Of a stretch of 64,000 nucleotides of DNA, positions 16,773 through 25,030 are shown in pieces. The translations under genes were made by a program, and so were the position numbers. Each line of letters starts with the position of its first letter. Positions within the stretch are counted from its first letter, which is position 1. A model generated the notes under the pieces. That model was not told where the DNA came from. It saw nothing but the letters and a program-made list of their open reading frames with translations, and did no database searches. This DNA comes from Acidovorax sp. Leaf191 (GTDB lineage: Bacteria > Pseudomonadota > Gammaproteobacteria > Burkholderiales > Burkholderiaceae_C), in contig NZ_LMPT01000012.1 of the NCBI RefSeq assembly GCF_001424425.1, positions 518,074 to 582,073 of the forward strand, given 5' to 3'.

Positions 16773-17813
16773 TCAGGCGGCAGTGGGCAGTGCAGCGGCC
16801 CCCGCTGGCGACAGCGTCGATGATGCACCGCGCGGCGCCCGCACGCGCCGCTGGCGCATGTCCATGAAGCGCAGCAGCGCATCGACCAGGGCATCGTCGG
16901 TGGAGAGCTCCAGCGTATCTGCACCGGCGCGCGCCAGGCCTTCGCGCAGCACTGCTTCGCGTTCGGCCGCCAGGCGTGCAAAGCGGCGGCGGAAGGCCGC
17001 ATCGTGCGTGTCCACCTGCAGCTGTTCGCCGCTTTCGGCGTCGCGCAAGGTGATCAGGCCCACATCGGGCAGTTCCAGCTCCAGCGGGTCCAGCAGGCGC
17101 ACGGCCACCACGTCGTGCCGCTGCGCGAGCTGGGCCAGCGGCTTTTCCCAGCCCGGCGCGCTGATGAAGTCGGAGACCACGAACACGGTAGAGCGGCGGC
17201 GCAGGTTGGCCAGGCCGGTGCGCAGCAGCCGGTGCAACTCGGTGGCGGCCCCGCCAGCCTTGGACGTGGTCCGTGCCTTGGCGTCGGGCGCGAGCAGTCG
17301 GTGTACCAGGTGCAGCACATGTGCGCGGCTGCTGCGTGGTGGCAGCACCGTGTCGACAGCGCGTTCGGCCTGGCCGCTGGCGCCGCCGTACAGCATGGCG
17401 CCCACGCGGTTGCCGTGGCGAGTGAGCAGGCGCGACAGCACGGCCACGAAGCCGGTAAGGATGTCGCGCTTGGAGTGGCCTTCGGGGCCGAAGCTGATGG
17501 AGGGGCTCAGGTCCAGCAGAAACCAGGCGGTCATCTCGCGGTCTTCGGTGAACACGCGCACATGGGGCAGGTTCAGGCGCGCAGTGACGTTCCAGTCGAT
17601 GTGGCGCACGTCGTCATGCGGCTGGTATTCGCGCAGGTCGGCCAGGTCCAGCCCGCTGCCGCGCATCAGGGTGCGGTAGTCGCCTTGCAGCAGGCCGTCG
17701 AGCCGGCGGATGACCTTCCACTCCAGTTCGCGCAGCAGGCGGTCGGCCTGGCCCGGCAAGGTCGGCAGCGCGTGCACCGTTGCGGAAGAGGTGTCGGACG
17801 GCGTTTTGGCCAT
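16773..17813 (-). CDS. DUF58 domain-containing protein
   Basis: A 346-residue protein of the DUF58 type: RGSGLDLADLREYQPHDDVRHIDWNVTARLNLPHVRVFTEDRE is the family core, followed by a VWA-like region (WFLLDLSPSISFG). No membrane helix is evident. DUF58 proteins occur almost always next to MoxR ATPases and VWA proteins, as here. It lies 8 bp downstream of moxR. The biochemical role is unknown; bridging the ATPase to the VWA protein is the usual proposal. Confidence 0.92.
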   Translation of the reverse strand: MAKTPSDTSSATVHALPTLPGQADRLLRELEWKVIRRLDGLLQGDYRTLMRGSGLDLADLREYQPHDDVRHIDWNVTARLNLPHVRVFTEDREMTAWFLLDLSPSISFGPEGHSKRDILTGFVAVLSRLLTRHGNRVGAMLYGGASGQAERAVDTVLPPRSSRAHVLHLVHRLLAPDAKARTTSKAGGAATELHRLLRTGLANLRRRSTVFVVSDFISAPGWEKPLAQLAQRHDVVAVRLLDPLELELPDVGLITLRDAESGEQLQVDTHDAAFRRRFARLAAEREAVLREGLARAGADTLELSTDDALVDALLRFMDMRQRRVRAPRGASSTLSPAGAAALPTAA

Positions 17814-17821
17814 GGCGGAGC

Positions 17822-18817
17822 TCAGGCGGCTTTTTGCTCGTGGTGCAGGGGGCGCGCAGGCGCCGGGATCTTGGCCATGATGCGCTGGATCAGCGCGTCG
17901 GCATCGAGCCCTTCGGACAGCGCCTCATACGACAGCGCGACGCGGTGGCGCAGCACGTCTGCGGCCAGGTCGGTCATGTCTTCGGGCAGCACGTAGTTGC
18001 GGCCGCGCAGCATGGCCAGGGCCTGCGCGCCTTCGGCCAGGGCGATGGTGGCGCGGGGGCTGGCGCCGCAGCTGATGTAGCCGGCCAGGTCTTTCAGGCC
18101 GTGGCGGGCAGGCACGCGGGTGGCGGCCACCAGCTTCACCGCGTACTGCAGCATGGACGGGTCCACATACACGGTGCGGCATTCGGCCTGCAGCGCCGCC
18201 AACTGGGCGGTGGTGGCCACGGGCAGCACCTGCACGGGCAGGTCCAGGGCGCGCTGGGCGATGACGAACTCTTCCTCCTCCGTCGGGTAGTCGAGCAGCA
18301 CCTTCATCATGAAGCGGTCCACCTGCGCCTCGGGCAGGGCGTAGGTGCCTTCGGTCTCGATGGGGTTCTGCGTGGCCATCACCAGGAAGGGCTCCGGCAC
18401 CTTGTGCGTCTCGCCGGCAATGGTGACCTGGCGCTCCTGCATCACCTCCAGCAGCGCGCTCTGCACCTTGGCGGGCGCGCGGTTGATTTCATCGGCCAGC
18501 AGCAGGTGGGTGAACACGGGCCCCAGTGCGGTGCTGAATTCGCCGGTCTTCTGGTTGTACATGCGCGTGCCCACCAGGTCGGCGGGCACCAGGTCGGGCG
18601 TGAACTGAATGCGCTTGAAGCTGCCCTGGATGGTGCTGGCCAGCGTCTTCACCGTGAGCGTCTTGGCCAGTCCCGGAACGCCTTCGACCAGCAGATGGCC
18701 CTGGGCGAGCATGGCCACCATCACGCGTTCGAGAAAGCGGTCCTGCCCGACCACCACGCGCTTGACTTCGTAGAGCACCTGCTCCATCAGGGTGGCGGTG
18801 TTCGCTGTGGATTCCAT
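17822..18817 (-). CDS. MoxR family AAA+ ATPase
   Basis: A 331-residue AAA+ ATPase with Walker A GVPGLAKT (46-53), Walker B LLLADEINRAP, sensor 1 MATQNPIE and the C-terminal lid of the MoxR family. MoxR ATPases act as chaperones, often helping metal cofactor insertion or envelope stress responses through partner VWA proteins. The ATG follows AGGAAGGA. It sits between the protease gene (55 bp upstream) and DUF58 (8 bp downstream), consistent with one transcript. Confidence 0.94.
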   Translation of the reverse strand: MESTANTATLMEQVLYEVKRVVVGQDRFLERVMVAMLAQGHLLVEGVPGLAKTLTVKTLASTIQGSFKRIQFTPDLVPADLVGTRMYNQKTGEFSTALGPVFTHLLLADEINRAPAKVQSALLEVMQERQVTIAGETHKVPEPFLVMATQNPIETEGTYALPEAQVDRFMMKVLLDYPTEEEEFVIAQRALDLPVQVLPVATTAQLAALQAECRTVYVDPSMLQYAVKLVAATRVPARHGLKDLAGYISCGASPRATIALAEGAQALAMLRGRNYVLPEDMTDLAADVLRHRVALSYEALSEGLDADALIQRIMAKIPAPARPLHHEQKAA

Positions 18818-18872
18818 GGGTGTCCTTCCTTTGTCGGTGATCGATGGTGCGGAGAGTCGCCCAGCCCGCAGG

Positions 18873-19856
18873 CTAGAACGGCGGCATGCCCACGGCGGCA
18901 GCAGCGTTTTCGATGGGTACGGCAAAGCCGATGCCGATGAAGGTGCGCGCGGAGGTGGGGTTCAGGATGGCGGTCACGATGCCCACGACCTCGCCGTCGA
19001 GTGTGACGAGCGGCCCGCCGGAGTTGCCCGGATTGGCGGCGGCGTCGAACTGGATCAGGTTGCTGAGCTGGCGCTTGCCTTCGGGCGAGGTGAACTCGCG
19101 CCGGAGGCCCGACACCACGCCCGCCGAGGCCGACGGCCCGATGCCGAACGGAAAGCCCACGGCCACCACGTGGTCGCCCGGGCGCAGGTCCTGGGTGGAG
19201 CGCAGGGGCGCCGCTTCGAGGTCGTCCGGCACCTTGTGCGCCTGCAGCACGGCCAAGTCGTTCTCGGGCTGCGTGCCGGTGATGCTGGCCGTGGTCTCGA
19301 GACCGTCGTGGAAGGTGATGGCAATGCGGTCGGCGCCTGCCACCACGTGCAGGTTGGTCAGGATGACGCCCTTGTCCACGATGACGACCCCTGTGCCCAC
19401 GCCGCGCTCGATCTCTTCCTTGCCGTTCTTGCTGCGGCTGTAGCCCGCCACACGCACCACCGACGGTGCAATGGCCTCCACCGCCCGCGCGTCAGCGGAG
19501 GGGGGCGTGGTGGTCTCCAGGGTGCGCAGCACGGCAGCGTCGATGTCTTCCTGCGTGACCTTGCGGGGGGCCGGGCGCTGGTGCAGCCACAGGCTGGCCA
19601 CGAGCAGGGCCGACAGCAGCATGATCATGGCCCACAGGCTGCGCAGATGGCGCCGCGACAGCGCTACACCCGCTGACGGGGTGGCTGCGGTGGGGGAGTG
19701 CGGGCTGGCGGCAGGTGCGCCATCGCCCCCCTGCGACTGCGCGGCAGGCGCTGCGAAATCCGCTGGTGCAGCGGAGTTGTCGGAGGGCGCCGCCGCGGCC
19801 CCGTCCAAAGGGCGGCGGGCCGGGCGGGAGCTGCTGTAGAGGGCGGGCCGAGGCAT
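18873..19856 (-). CDS. Membrane-anchored trypsin-like (HtrA-type) serine protease without PDZ
   Basis: The 327-residue protein has a 70-residue Pro/Ala-rich cytoplasmic N-terminus, one membrane helix (~73-92) and a periplasmic S1C protease domain with catalytic triad His170 (TNLHVVAG), Asp200 (PENDLAVL) and Ser279 (NPGNSGGPL). DegP/DegS normally carry one or two PDZ domains; none is present here, so regulation must differ. It is the promoter-proximal gene of the MoxR-DUF58-VWA operon, an uncommon partner. Periplasmic quality control coupled to the MoxR module is inferred. The start follows AAGGTG. Confidence 0.9.
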   Translation of the reverse strand: MPRPALYSSSRPARRPLDGAAAAPSDNSAAPADFAAPAAQSQGGDGAPAASPHSPTAATPSAGVALSRRHLRSLWAMIMLLSALLVASLWLHQRPAPRKVTQEDIDAAVLRTLETTTPPSADARAVEAIAPSVVRVAGYSRSKNGKEEIERGVGTGVVIVDKGVILTNLHVVAGADRIAITFHDGLETTASITGTQPENDLAVLQAHKVPDDLEAAPLRSTQDLRPGDHVVAVGFPFGIGPSASAGVVSGLRREFTSPEGKRQLSNLIQFDAAANPGNSGGPLVTLDGEVVGIVTAILNPTSARTFIGIGFAVPIENAAAAVGMPPF

Positions 19857-19998
19857 CCTGTCACCTTTTCTACTGCGCCGCAAAAAGGCGCATGGTTTCA
19901 CGTTAGCACGTATCGCCGCCATATGCACATCCAAGGTTTCGTGCGCCGCCGGCTGGCCACCCAGCCGGGGGGGCGGCTCTTTGGGGCATCATGGCCGG

Positions 19999-20823
19999 AT
20001 GACTGTCTGGATCGACACCCATTGCCACCTCGACGCCCCGGAATTCGACCCCGACCGCGACGCGGTCCGCCAGGCTGCCCGTGCACAGGGCGTGGGGCAC
20101 TGCGTGATCCCGGCGGTGGAGCGCAGCAACTGGGCCACCGTGCGGCAGCTTGCGCACCAGCATGGGGACAGCTACGCGCTGGGCATCCACCCGCTGTACA
20201 CCGGCCGCGCGGACGACGGCGACCTGGACCGCCTGGCCGCTGAACTGGAGGAGCACCACGCAGACCCGCGCCTGGTGGCCATCGGCGAGATCGGCCTGGA
20301 TTACTTCGTGAGCGGGCTGGACCCCGTACGGCAGGAGCGCTTTTACCGCGCGCAACTGCAACTGGCGCGCCGATTCGACCTGCCGGTGATCTTGCACGTG
20401 CGCCGCTCGGCCGACAAGCTCCTCAAGGGCCTGCGCGAGCTGCCAGTGCGCGGCGGCATCGCGCATGCGTTCAATGGCAGCCAGCAGCAGGCCGAGGCGT
20501 TCATTGCCATGGGGTTCAAGCTGGGCTTCGGGGGCGCCATGACCTACGACCGCGCCCTGCAACTGCGCCGCCTGGCTACCGAGTTGCCCGAGGACGTGCT
20601 GGTGCTGGAGACCGATGCACCGGACATCCAGCCGCACTGGCTCTACACCACCTCGGCGCAGCGCGCGCAAGGCCAGCCCCAGGGCCGCAATGCCCCGGGC
20701 GAGCTGCCGCGCATTGCCGAGGTCCTGGCGCAACTGCGGGGCCAGCCGGCGCAGGCGCTGGCAGCGGCCACCACGCGCAATGCCCGCGCGGCGCTGCCCC
20801 GGCTGGCGGCGCTGGTGCCCTAG
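19999..20823 (+). CDS. TatD family metal-dependent hydrolase
   Basis: The 274-residue TIM-barrel protein shows the TatD signature: DTHCHLD at the N-terminus, AIGEIGLDYF, PVILHVRRS, AHAFNGS and VLETDAPDI. TatD proteins are 3'-5' exonucleases/deoxyribonucleases or D-aminoacyl-tRNA-type hydrolases. An insertion near PHWLYTTSAQR is seen in the YjjV-like branch. The stop codon TAG is formed where a TA-flanked repeat element begins, so the natural 3' end may have been altered. Confidence 0.92.
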   Translation: MTVWIDTHCHLDAPEFDPDRDAVRQAARAQGVGHCVIPAVERSNWATVRQLAHQHGDSYALGIHPLYTGRADDGDLDRLAAELEEHHADPRLVAIGEIGLDYFVSGLDPVRQERFYRAQLQLARRFDLPVILHVRRSADKLLKGLRELPVRGGIAHAFNGSQQQAEAFIAMGFKLGFGGAMTYDRALQLRRLATELPEDVLVLETDAPDIQPHWLYTTSAQRAQGQPQGRNAPGELPRIAEVLAQLRGQPAQALAAATTRNARAALPRLAALVP

Positions 20824-20986
20824 GGAACCTCTGCACGAATCACCGCGCCGTGGGCATCTGCGGTCTCGGGCGGCCTGCGGCGTTGCAAATACTCGCAATA
20901 GCTACGGATATGGCTGCGTTTTGCGCCTTGCACTCCATCCCGATCCGCAGCGCATACTTGGCAGCTCGATTCGTGCAGAGGTTCCC
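20823..20986. mobile_element. MITE-like element, 164 bp, flanked by TA
   Basis: The ends are perfect inverted repeats: GGGAACCTCTGCACGAAT on the left and its exact reverse complement on the right (18 bp, 20 with the flanking TA on each side). About 128 bp of non-coding sequence lies between, including GTTGCAAATACTCGCAATAG. Short size, no gene, terminal repeats and a TA on both sides fit a miniature element moved by a Tc1/mariner or IS630-type transposase, whose target duplication is TA. It begins within the tatD stop codon. Confidence 0.7.
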
Positions 20987-21128
20987 TAGCGCCTGCGGGG
21001 GGGCGCCTGGTGCAGGGCCTGAAATGAGGAGCCATTTGGGAGTTTTGCACAGTGTGGTGCACGGTTTACAGCTATCTTTTTTACAGGCCTGCCCGGGCCC
21101 CTGCGCGGTTTAGGTCCAGAATCGGCCC

Positions 21129-21701
21129 ATGCCTGACGTCCAAGCGCCGCACCCCGCGCCCACCTCTGCCACCCCCCGGTGGCAGGGACTGCCGCCTGTG
21201 GCGTCTGCAGAAACCGTGGTGCTGGTACTGGGCAGCTTTCCAGGCGCGGCCTCGCTGCGGCTGCGCCAGTACTACGCCCACCCGCAAAACCACTTCTGGA
21301 AGATCCTGCAGGCGCTGTGGCCCCAGCACCCGCTGCCGCCTGCAGGGGCGGACCACTATGCGCAGCGCTGCGACTGGCTGCTGGCGCGGCGGCTGGGGCT
21401 GTGGGACGTGTACGAAAGCTGCGAGCGCGAGGGCAGCCTGGACACCGCCATCCGCAACGCCCGCGTCAACGACTTCGCGCGCCTGCACGGCCAGTGCCCC
21501 CGCCTGGCTGCGCTGGCCCACAACGGCGCCGAGAGCTTTCGGCACGCGCCCGCGGCGCTGGCCAGCCTGGAATCGGCGCACCCGACGCGGATAGACGCGG
21601 TGCGGCTGCCGTCGACCAGCCCCGCCAATGCCTCCTGGAGCTTTGACCGTAAATTGGCGGCCTGGGGCGAACTGATGTCCGCCCACGGGCTGCTTGACTG
21701 A
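21129..21701 (+). CDS. DNA-deoxyinosine glycosylase (uracil-DNA glycosylase superfamily)
   Basis: A 190-residue UDG-fold enzyme of family 6 (hypoxanthine-DNA glycosylase) type. It has the motif VLVLGSFPGAASLRLRQYYAHPQNHFWKIL near residues 31-60 and the late LPSTSPANASW. The Asn in HPQNHFW is the catalytic position in this family. It removes deaminated bases (deoxyinosine, possibly uracil) to start base-excision repair. It lies 5 bp upstream of the next gene, so the two are probably co-transcribed. Confidence 0.87.
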   Translation: MPDVQAPHPAPTSATPRWQGLPPVASAETVVLVLGSFPGAASLRLRQYYAHPQNHFWKILQALWPQHPLPPAGADHYAQRCDWLLARRLGLWDVYESCEREGSLDTAIRNARVNDFARLHGQCPRLAALAHNGAESFRHAPAALASLESAHPTRIDAVRLPSTSPANASWSFDRKLAAWGELMSAHGLLD

Positions 21702-21706
21702 CCTGA

Positions 21707-22471
21707 ATGACCCGAAAAAAGAACACTCCCCAAGAACTGCCCGAAGTCAGCGTCTCCGACGACGGCGAGGTGCGGCACCTTCACCTGGGCACGCCCTGGA
21801 TCCAGGGCTCCATGCGTGTGTCCGAGCCGTTCGTGCTGGAGCTGGAGTACGTGCAGCGCATGATGGCCTGGCTGTTGTTTGCCGACCCCGCGCAGGTCTC
21901 CAAGGGGCACGCCATGCAGCTGGGCCTGGGGGCGGGCGCCATCACCAAGTTCTGCCACAAGAAGCTGCGCATCTGCAGCACCGCCATCGAGCTCAACCCC
22001 CAGGTGGTGGCCGTGTGCCGGCAGTGGTTCAAGCTGCCGCCCGACGGCCCCAAGCTGCGCGTGGTGCTGGCCGATGCGGCCCAGGAAATCCGCAACCCGA
22101 TGTGGTTGGGCACCGTGGATGCGCTGGCGGTGGACCTGTATGACCACGATGCGGCAGCGCCGGTGCTCGACAGTGCGGACTTCTATGCCGACTGCCGCGC
22201 GCTGCTGACGGATACTGGCAGCATGACCGTCAACCTGTTTGGCCGTGCCTCCAGCTACGACCGCAGCCTGCAGAGCATGGCGCAGGCCTTCGGCGAAGAC
22301 GCGCTGTGGTCCTTCAAGCCCACGCGGGAGGGCAATACCGTGGTGCTGGCCCAGCGCACCCCGACGCGCCCCAAGCGCACCGAACTGGCGGCGCGGGCCG
22401 AGGCGATCCAGGCGCGCTGGGACCTGCCCACGGCGAAATGGCTGCGGGCTTTCAAGCCCGTGGCGGGCTGA
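21707..22471 (+). CDS. Spermidine synthase-like methyltransferase-fold protein
   Basis: The 254-residue protein has a Rossmann-type SAM-binding fold: MQLGLGAGAITKF corresponds to motif I and IELNPQVVAVCRQWF to the acidic end of strand 2, with DALAVDLYDHDAA near the amine site. It is annotated in this family as spermidine-synthase-like. The usual aminopropyltransferase active-site block G-G-G-(D/E) is not conserved, so true polyamine synthesis is uncertain. It is likely co-transcribed with the glycosylase upstream. Confidence 0.75.
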   Translation: MTRKKNTPQELPEVSVSDDGEVRHLHLGTPWIQGSMRVSEPFVLELEYVQRMMAWLLFADPAQVSKGHAMQLGLGAGAITKFCHKKLRICSTAIELNPQVVAVCRQWFKLPPDGPKLRVVLADAAQEIRNPMWLGTVDALAVDLYDHDAAAPVLDSADFYADCRALLTDTGSMTVNLFGRASSYDRSLQSMAQAFGEDALWSFKPTREGNTVVLAQRTPTRPKRTELAARAEAIQARWDLPTAKWLRAFKPVAG

Positions 22472-22500
22472 AAGGCGCTGCATTCATGCAGGGCGTGGCA

Positions 22501-22548
22501 AGCGCAGACAGCGCAGACAGCGCAGATGGCCGCAGATGGCGCAGAGAA
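22501..22548. repeat. Short tandem repeat upstream of the GspE/PilB gene
   Basis: Nearly three copies of the 9-mer AGCGCAGAC are followed by two of CGCAGATGG. Such period-9 slippage tracts could vary in length. It lies 27 bp before the ATPase start and ends near its ribosome-binding region. Confidence 0.6.
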
Positions 22549-22574
22549 CGTGTACGCACACTGAAAGGTCTCCG

Positions 22575-24371
22575 ATGACGAATGTTGCAGAAGTTTCCAC
22601 CGAGCGCGCAGCAGCGGCGCCTTACGCCGGCCCGGTGGACTGGCGGCGCATGGTGCAGTGGTTGAGCGAAGACAAGGTCATCACCCGCGAGGAGGCCCAG
22701 CGCACCATCGCGCGCTGCTCGCAGGCCGAGAGCTCCCAGCATGCGCTGGTGCGCCTGGCCAATGTGGCGATGGAGCGCGCGTCGGACGGCAAGCCGCTGG
22801 ACATCGAGGCGCTGTCCGAATACCTGGCCCGGCGGGCCGGGCTGCCCTACCTGCGGATCGACCCGCTCAAGGTGGATGTGGGCCGCGTGGCCGACACCAT
22901 GAGTGCCACCTATGCCGAGCGCCACAAGGTGCTGCCGGTTCAGGTGACCTCCAAGGAAGTCGTGGTGGCCACCGCCGAGCCCTTCATCGACGACTGGGTC
23001 GCCGAGGTGGAGCGCCAGTCGCGGCGGTCGGTGCGCCGGGTGGTCGCCAATCCGGCCGACATCCACCGGTTCACGGCCGAGTTCTTTGCGCTGGCCAAGT
23101 CAGTGCGTGCAGCCCAGAAGGCCGGAGGGGCAGGGGGCGGCAGCAGCTTCGAGCAACTGGTCGAGCTGGGCAAGAGCAACAAGCAGCTCGATGCCAACGA
23201 CCAGGGCGTGGTCAAGGTGGTGGACTGGCTCTGGCAGTACGCGTTCGACCAGCGCGCCAGCGACATCCACCTGGAGCCCCGCCGCGAGCAGGGCGTGATC
23301 CGCTTTCGCATCGATGGCGTGCTGCACCCCGTCTACCAGATGCCCATGGGCGTGCACAACGCCATGATCTCGCGCATCAAGCTGCTGGGCCGCATCGACG
23401 TGGTGGAAAAGCGCCGCCCGCAGGACGGCCGCATCAAGACGCGCAACCAGCGCGGCGACGAGGTGGAAATGCGCCTGTCGACGCTGCCCACCGCGTTCGG
23501 CGAGAAGATGGTGATGCGGATCTTCGACCCCGACAACGCGGTCAAGGACCTGGACGCACTGGGCTTTGCGCCGCACGACGCCCAGCGGTGGGAGGACCTG
23601 GTCAAGCGCCCGCACGGCATCATCCTGGTGACCGGGCCCACCGGCTCGGGCAAGACCACCACGCTGTACTCCACGCTCAAGCGCGTGGCCACCGAAGAAG
23701 TCAACGTGAGCACGGTGGAAGACCCGATCGAAATGATCGAGCCCAGCTTCAACCAGACGCAGGTGCAGCCGCAGCTCGACTTCAACTTCGCCGAAGGCCT
23801 GCGCGCGCTGATGCGCCAGGACCCGGACATCATCATGGTGGGTGAAATCCGCGACCTCGAAACGGCCGAAATGGCGGTGCAGGCGGCCCTCACCGGCCAC
23901 CTGGTGTTCTCGACCTTGCACACCAACGACGCGCCATCGGCCATCACGCGGCTGATGGAGCTGGGCGTGCCGCCGTACCTGCTCAACGCCACGATCCTGG
24001 GGGTGCTCGCCCAGCGCCTGGTGCGCACGCTGTGCAAGCAGTGCAAGCAAAAGGACGATACGTCGGACCGCGAAGTGCTGATGGGTGCCGTCAAGCCCTG
24101 GAAGCTCAGCGGCGGCTACCAGCCCTACAAGCCCGTGGGCTGCGTGGACTGCCGGATGAGCGGTTTCCGCGGGCGCATGGGCCTGTACGAGCTGCTCACG
24201 GTGAGCGAGGCATTGAAAGAAAAAATCAACCAGGCGCCCTCCATCGACATGCTGCGCCGCCAGGCCGTGCAGGACGGCATGCGCCCGCTGCGCCTGGCCG
24301 GTGCGCTGCGGGTGGCCGAGGGGCTCACCACGCTCGAAGAGGTGCTCACCGCCACGCCTCCCCTGGAGTAG
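22575..24371 (+). CDS. GspE/PilB-type secretion ATPase
   Basis: The 598-residue protein has an N-terminal MshEN-like region (~60-180) and a secretion ATPase core with Walker A GPTGSGKTT (~354), the Asp box STVEDPIEMIEP, Walker B DPDIIMVGEIRD and the His box HLVFSTLHTNDA. A tetracysteine metal site (CKQC at ~485 and CVDC at ~522) is typical of GspE/PilB. No other type II secretion or type IV pilus gene is adjacent, so it is an orphan motor or serves a pilus encoded elsewhere. The ATG follows AAAGG. Confidence 0.92.
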   Translation: MTNVAEVSTERAAAAPYAGPVDWRRMVQWLSEDKVITREEAQRTIARCSQAESSQHALVRLANVAMERASDGKPLDIEALSEYLARRAGLPYLRIDPLKVDVGRVADTMSATYAERHKVLPVQVTSKEVVVATAEPFIDDWVAEVERQSRRSVRRVVANPADIHRFTAEFFALAKSVRAAQKAGGAGGGSSFEQLVELGKSNKQLDANDQGVVKVVDWLWQYAFDQRASDIHLEPRREQGVIRFRIDGVLHPVYQMPMGVHNAMISRIKLLGRIDVVEKRRPQDGRIKTRNQRGDEVEMRLSTLPTAFGEKMVMRIFDPDNAVKDLDALGFAPHDAQRWEDLVKRPHGIILVTGPTGSGKTTTLYSTLKRVATEEVNVSTVEDPIEMIEPSFNQTQVQPQLDFNFAEGLRALMRQDPDIIMVGEIRDLETAEMAVQAALTGHLVFSTLHTNDAPSAITRLMELGVPPYLLNATILGVLAQRLVRTLCKQCKQKDDTSDREVLMGAVKPWKLSGGYQPYKPVGCVDCRMSGFRGRMGLYELLTVSEALKEKINQAPSIDMLRRQAVQDGMRPLRLAGALRVAEGLTTLEEVLTATPPLE

Positions 24372-24443
24372 CGGAGTAGCGGGCAGCCTGTCTCCCGGGC
24401 GACTGCCGGGCTGCCGCTGCCGTGGCGGCATGCAGTGCGTTAC

Positions 24444-24468
24444 CGGATGTAGGTGGAATCCACATCCG
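24444..24468. promoter_or_regulatory. Nested inverted repeat upstream of tctB
   Basis: CGGATGT..ACATCCG arms enclose the smaller perfect palindrome GTGGA-a-TCCAC. The site is about 60 bp before the tctB start. It may be an operator (TctDE-type or other) or a transcript-stabilising hairpin. No T run follows. Confidence 0.4.
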
Positions 24469-24526
24469 CACGGGCCGCGCTTGCACTCACAATCGCGCAG
24501 TCAAGATTTCCGCCTAGGAGACAAAT

Positions 24527-25015
24527 GTGAAAATCAAGAGTCAAAAAGACTTCTTTGCCGGCCTCATGTTCATGGGTATCGGTGTGGCGTTTGCGTGGGG
24601 AGCCACCACGTACAACGTCGGCAACGGCGCACGCATGGGCCCGGGCTACTTCCCGCTGCTGCTGGGGATCCTGCTGGCCCTCATCGGGTCTGCCATCACC
24701 TTCAAAGCCACCACGGTGGAGACGCAGGACGGCGACAAGATCGGCAAGTGGGCCTGGAAGCCGCTGTTCTTCATCCTCGCTGCCAACTTCGCCTTCGGCA
24801 TCCTGCTCGGCGGCCTGCCCAGCCTGGGCATCCCGGCGATGGGCCTCATCGTGGGCATCTATGCGCTGACCTTCATCTCCAGCCTGGCTGGCAATGAGTT
24901 CAACGCCAAGGCTGTGTTCGTGCTGGCCACCGTGCTTGCCGTCGGCAGCTACGTGGCATTCGTCTGGGCGCTCAAGCTGCAGTTCCCTGTGTGGCCGAGT
25001 TTCATCACGGGTTGA
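24527..25015 (+). CDS. tctB: Tripartite tricarboxylate transporter small membrane subunit TctB
   Basis: A 162-residue TctB-type protein with four predicted membrane helices and the N-terminal motif DFFAGLMFMGIGVAFAWGA, then MGPGYFPLLLGILLALIG. It pairs with the large subunit TctA to form the permease of secondary transporters fed by a Bug receptor. The frame starts at GTG after AGGAG. An overlapping ATGTGA is a start-stop pair in another frame and may affect initiation. No tctC is adjacent. Confidence 0.92.
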   Translation: MKIKSQKDFFAGLMFMGIGVAFAWGATTYNVGNGARMGPGYFPLLLGILLALIGSAITFKATTVETQDGDKIGKWAWKPLFFILAANFAFGILLGGLPSLGIPAMGLIVGIYALTFISSLAGNEFNAKAVFVLATVLAVGSYVAFVWALKLQFPVWPSFITG

Positions 25016-25030
25016 GCAGGAGCACCGACC

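Noticed and set aside
16773-19856. Norovirus- or phage-defence reading of the MoxR-VWA-protease operon
   Set aside because: Components match the common MoxR-DUF58-VWA housekeeping module; no nuclease, reverse transcriptase or sensor typical of defence systems.
20889-20930. Possible small RNA inside the MITE-like element
   Set aside because: The core has no clear promoter or terminator; it is better explained as part of the repeat.
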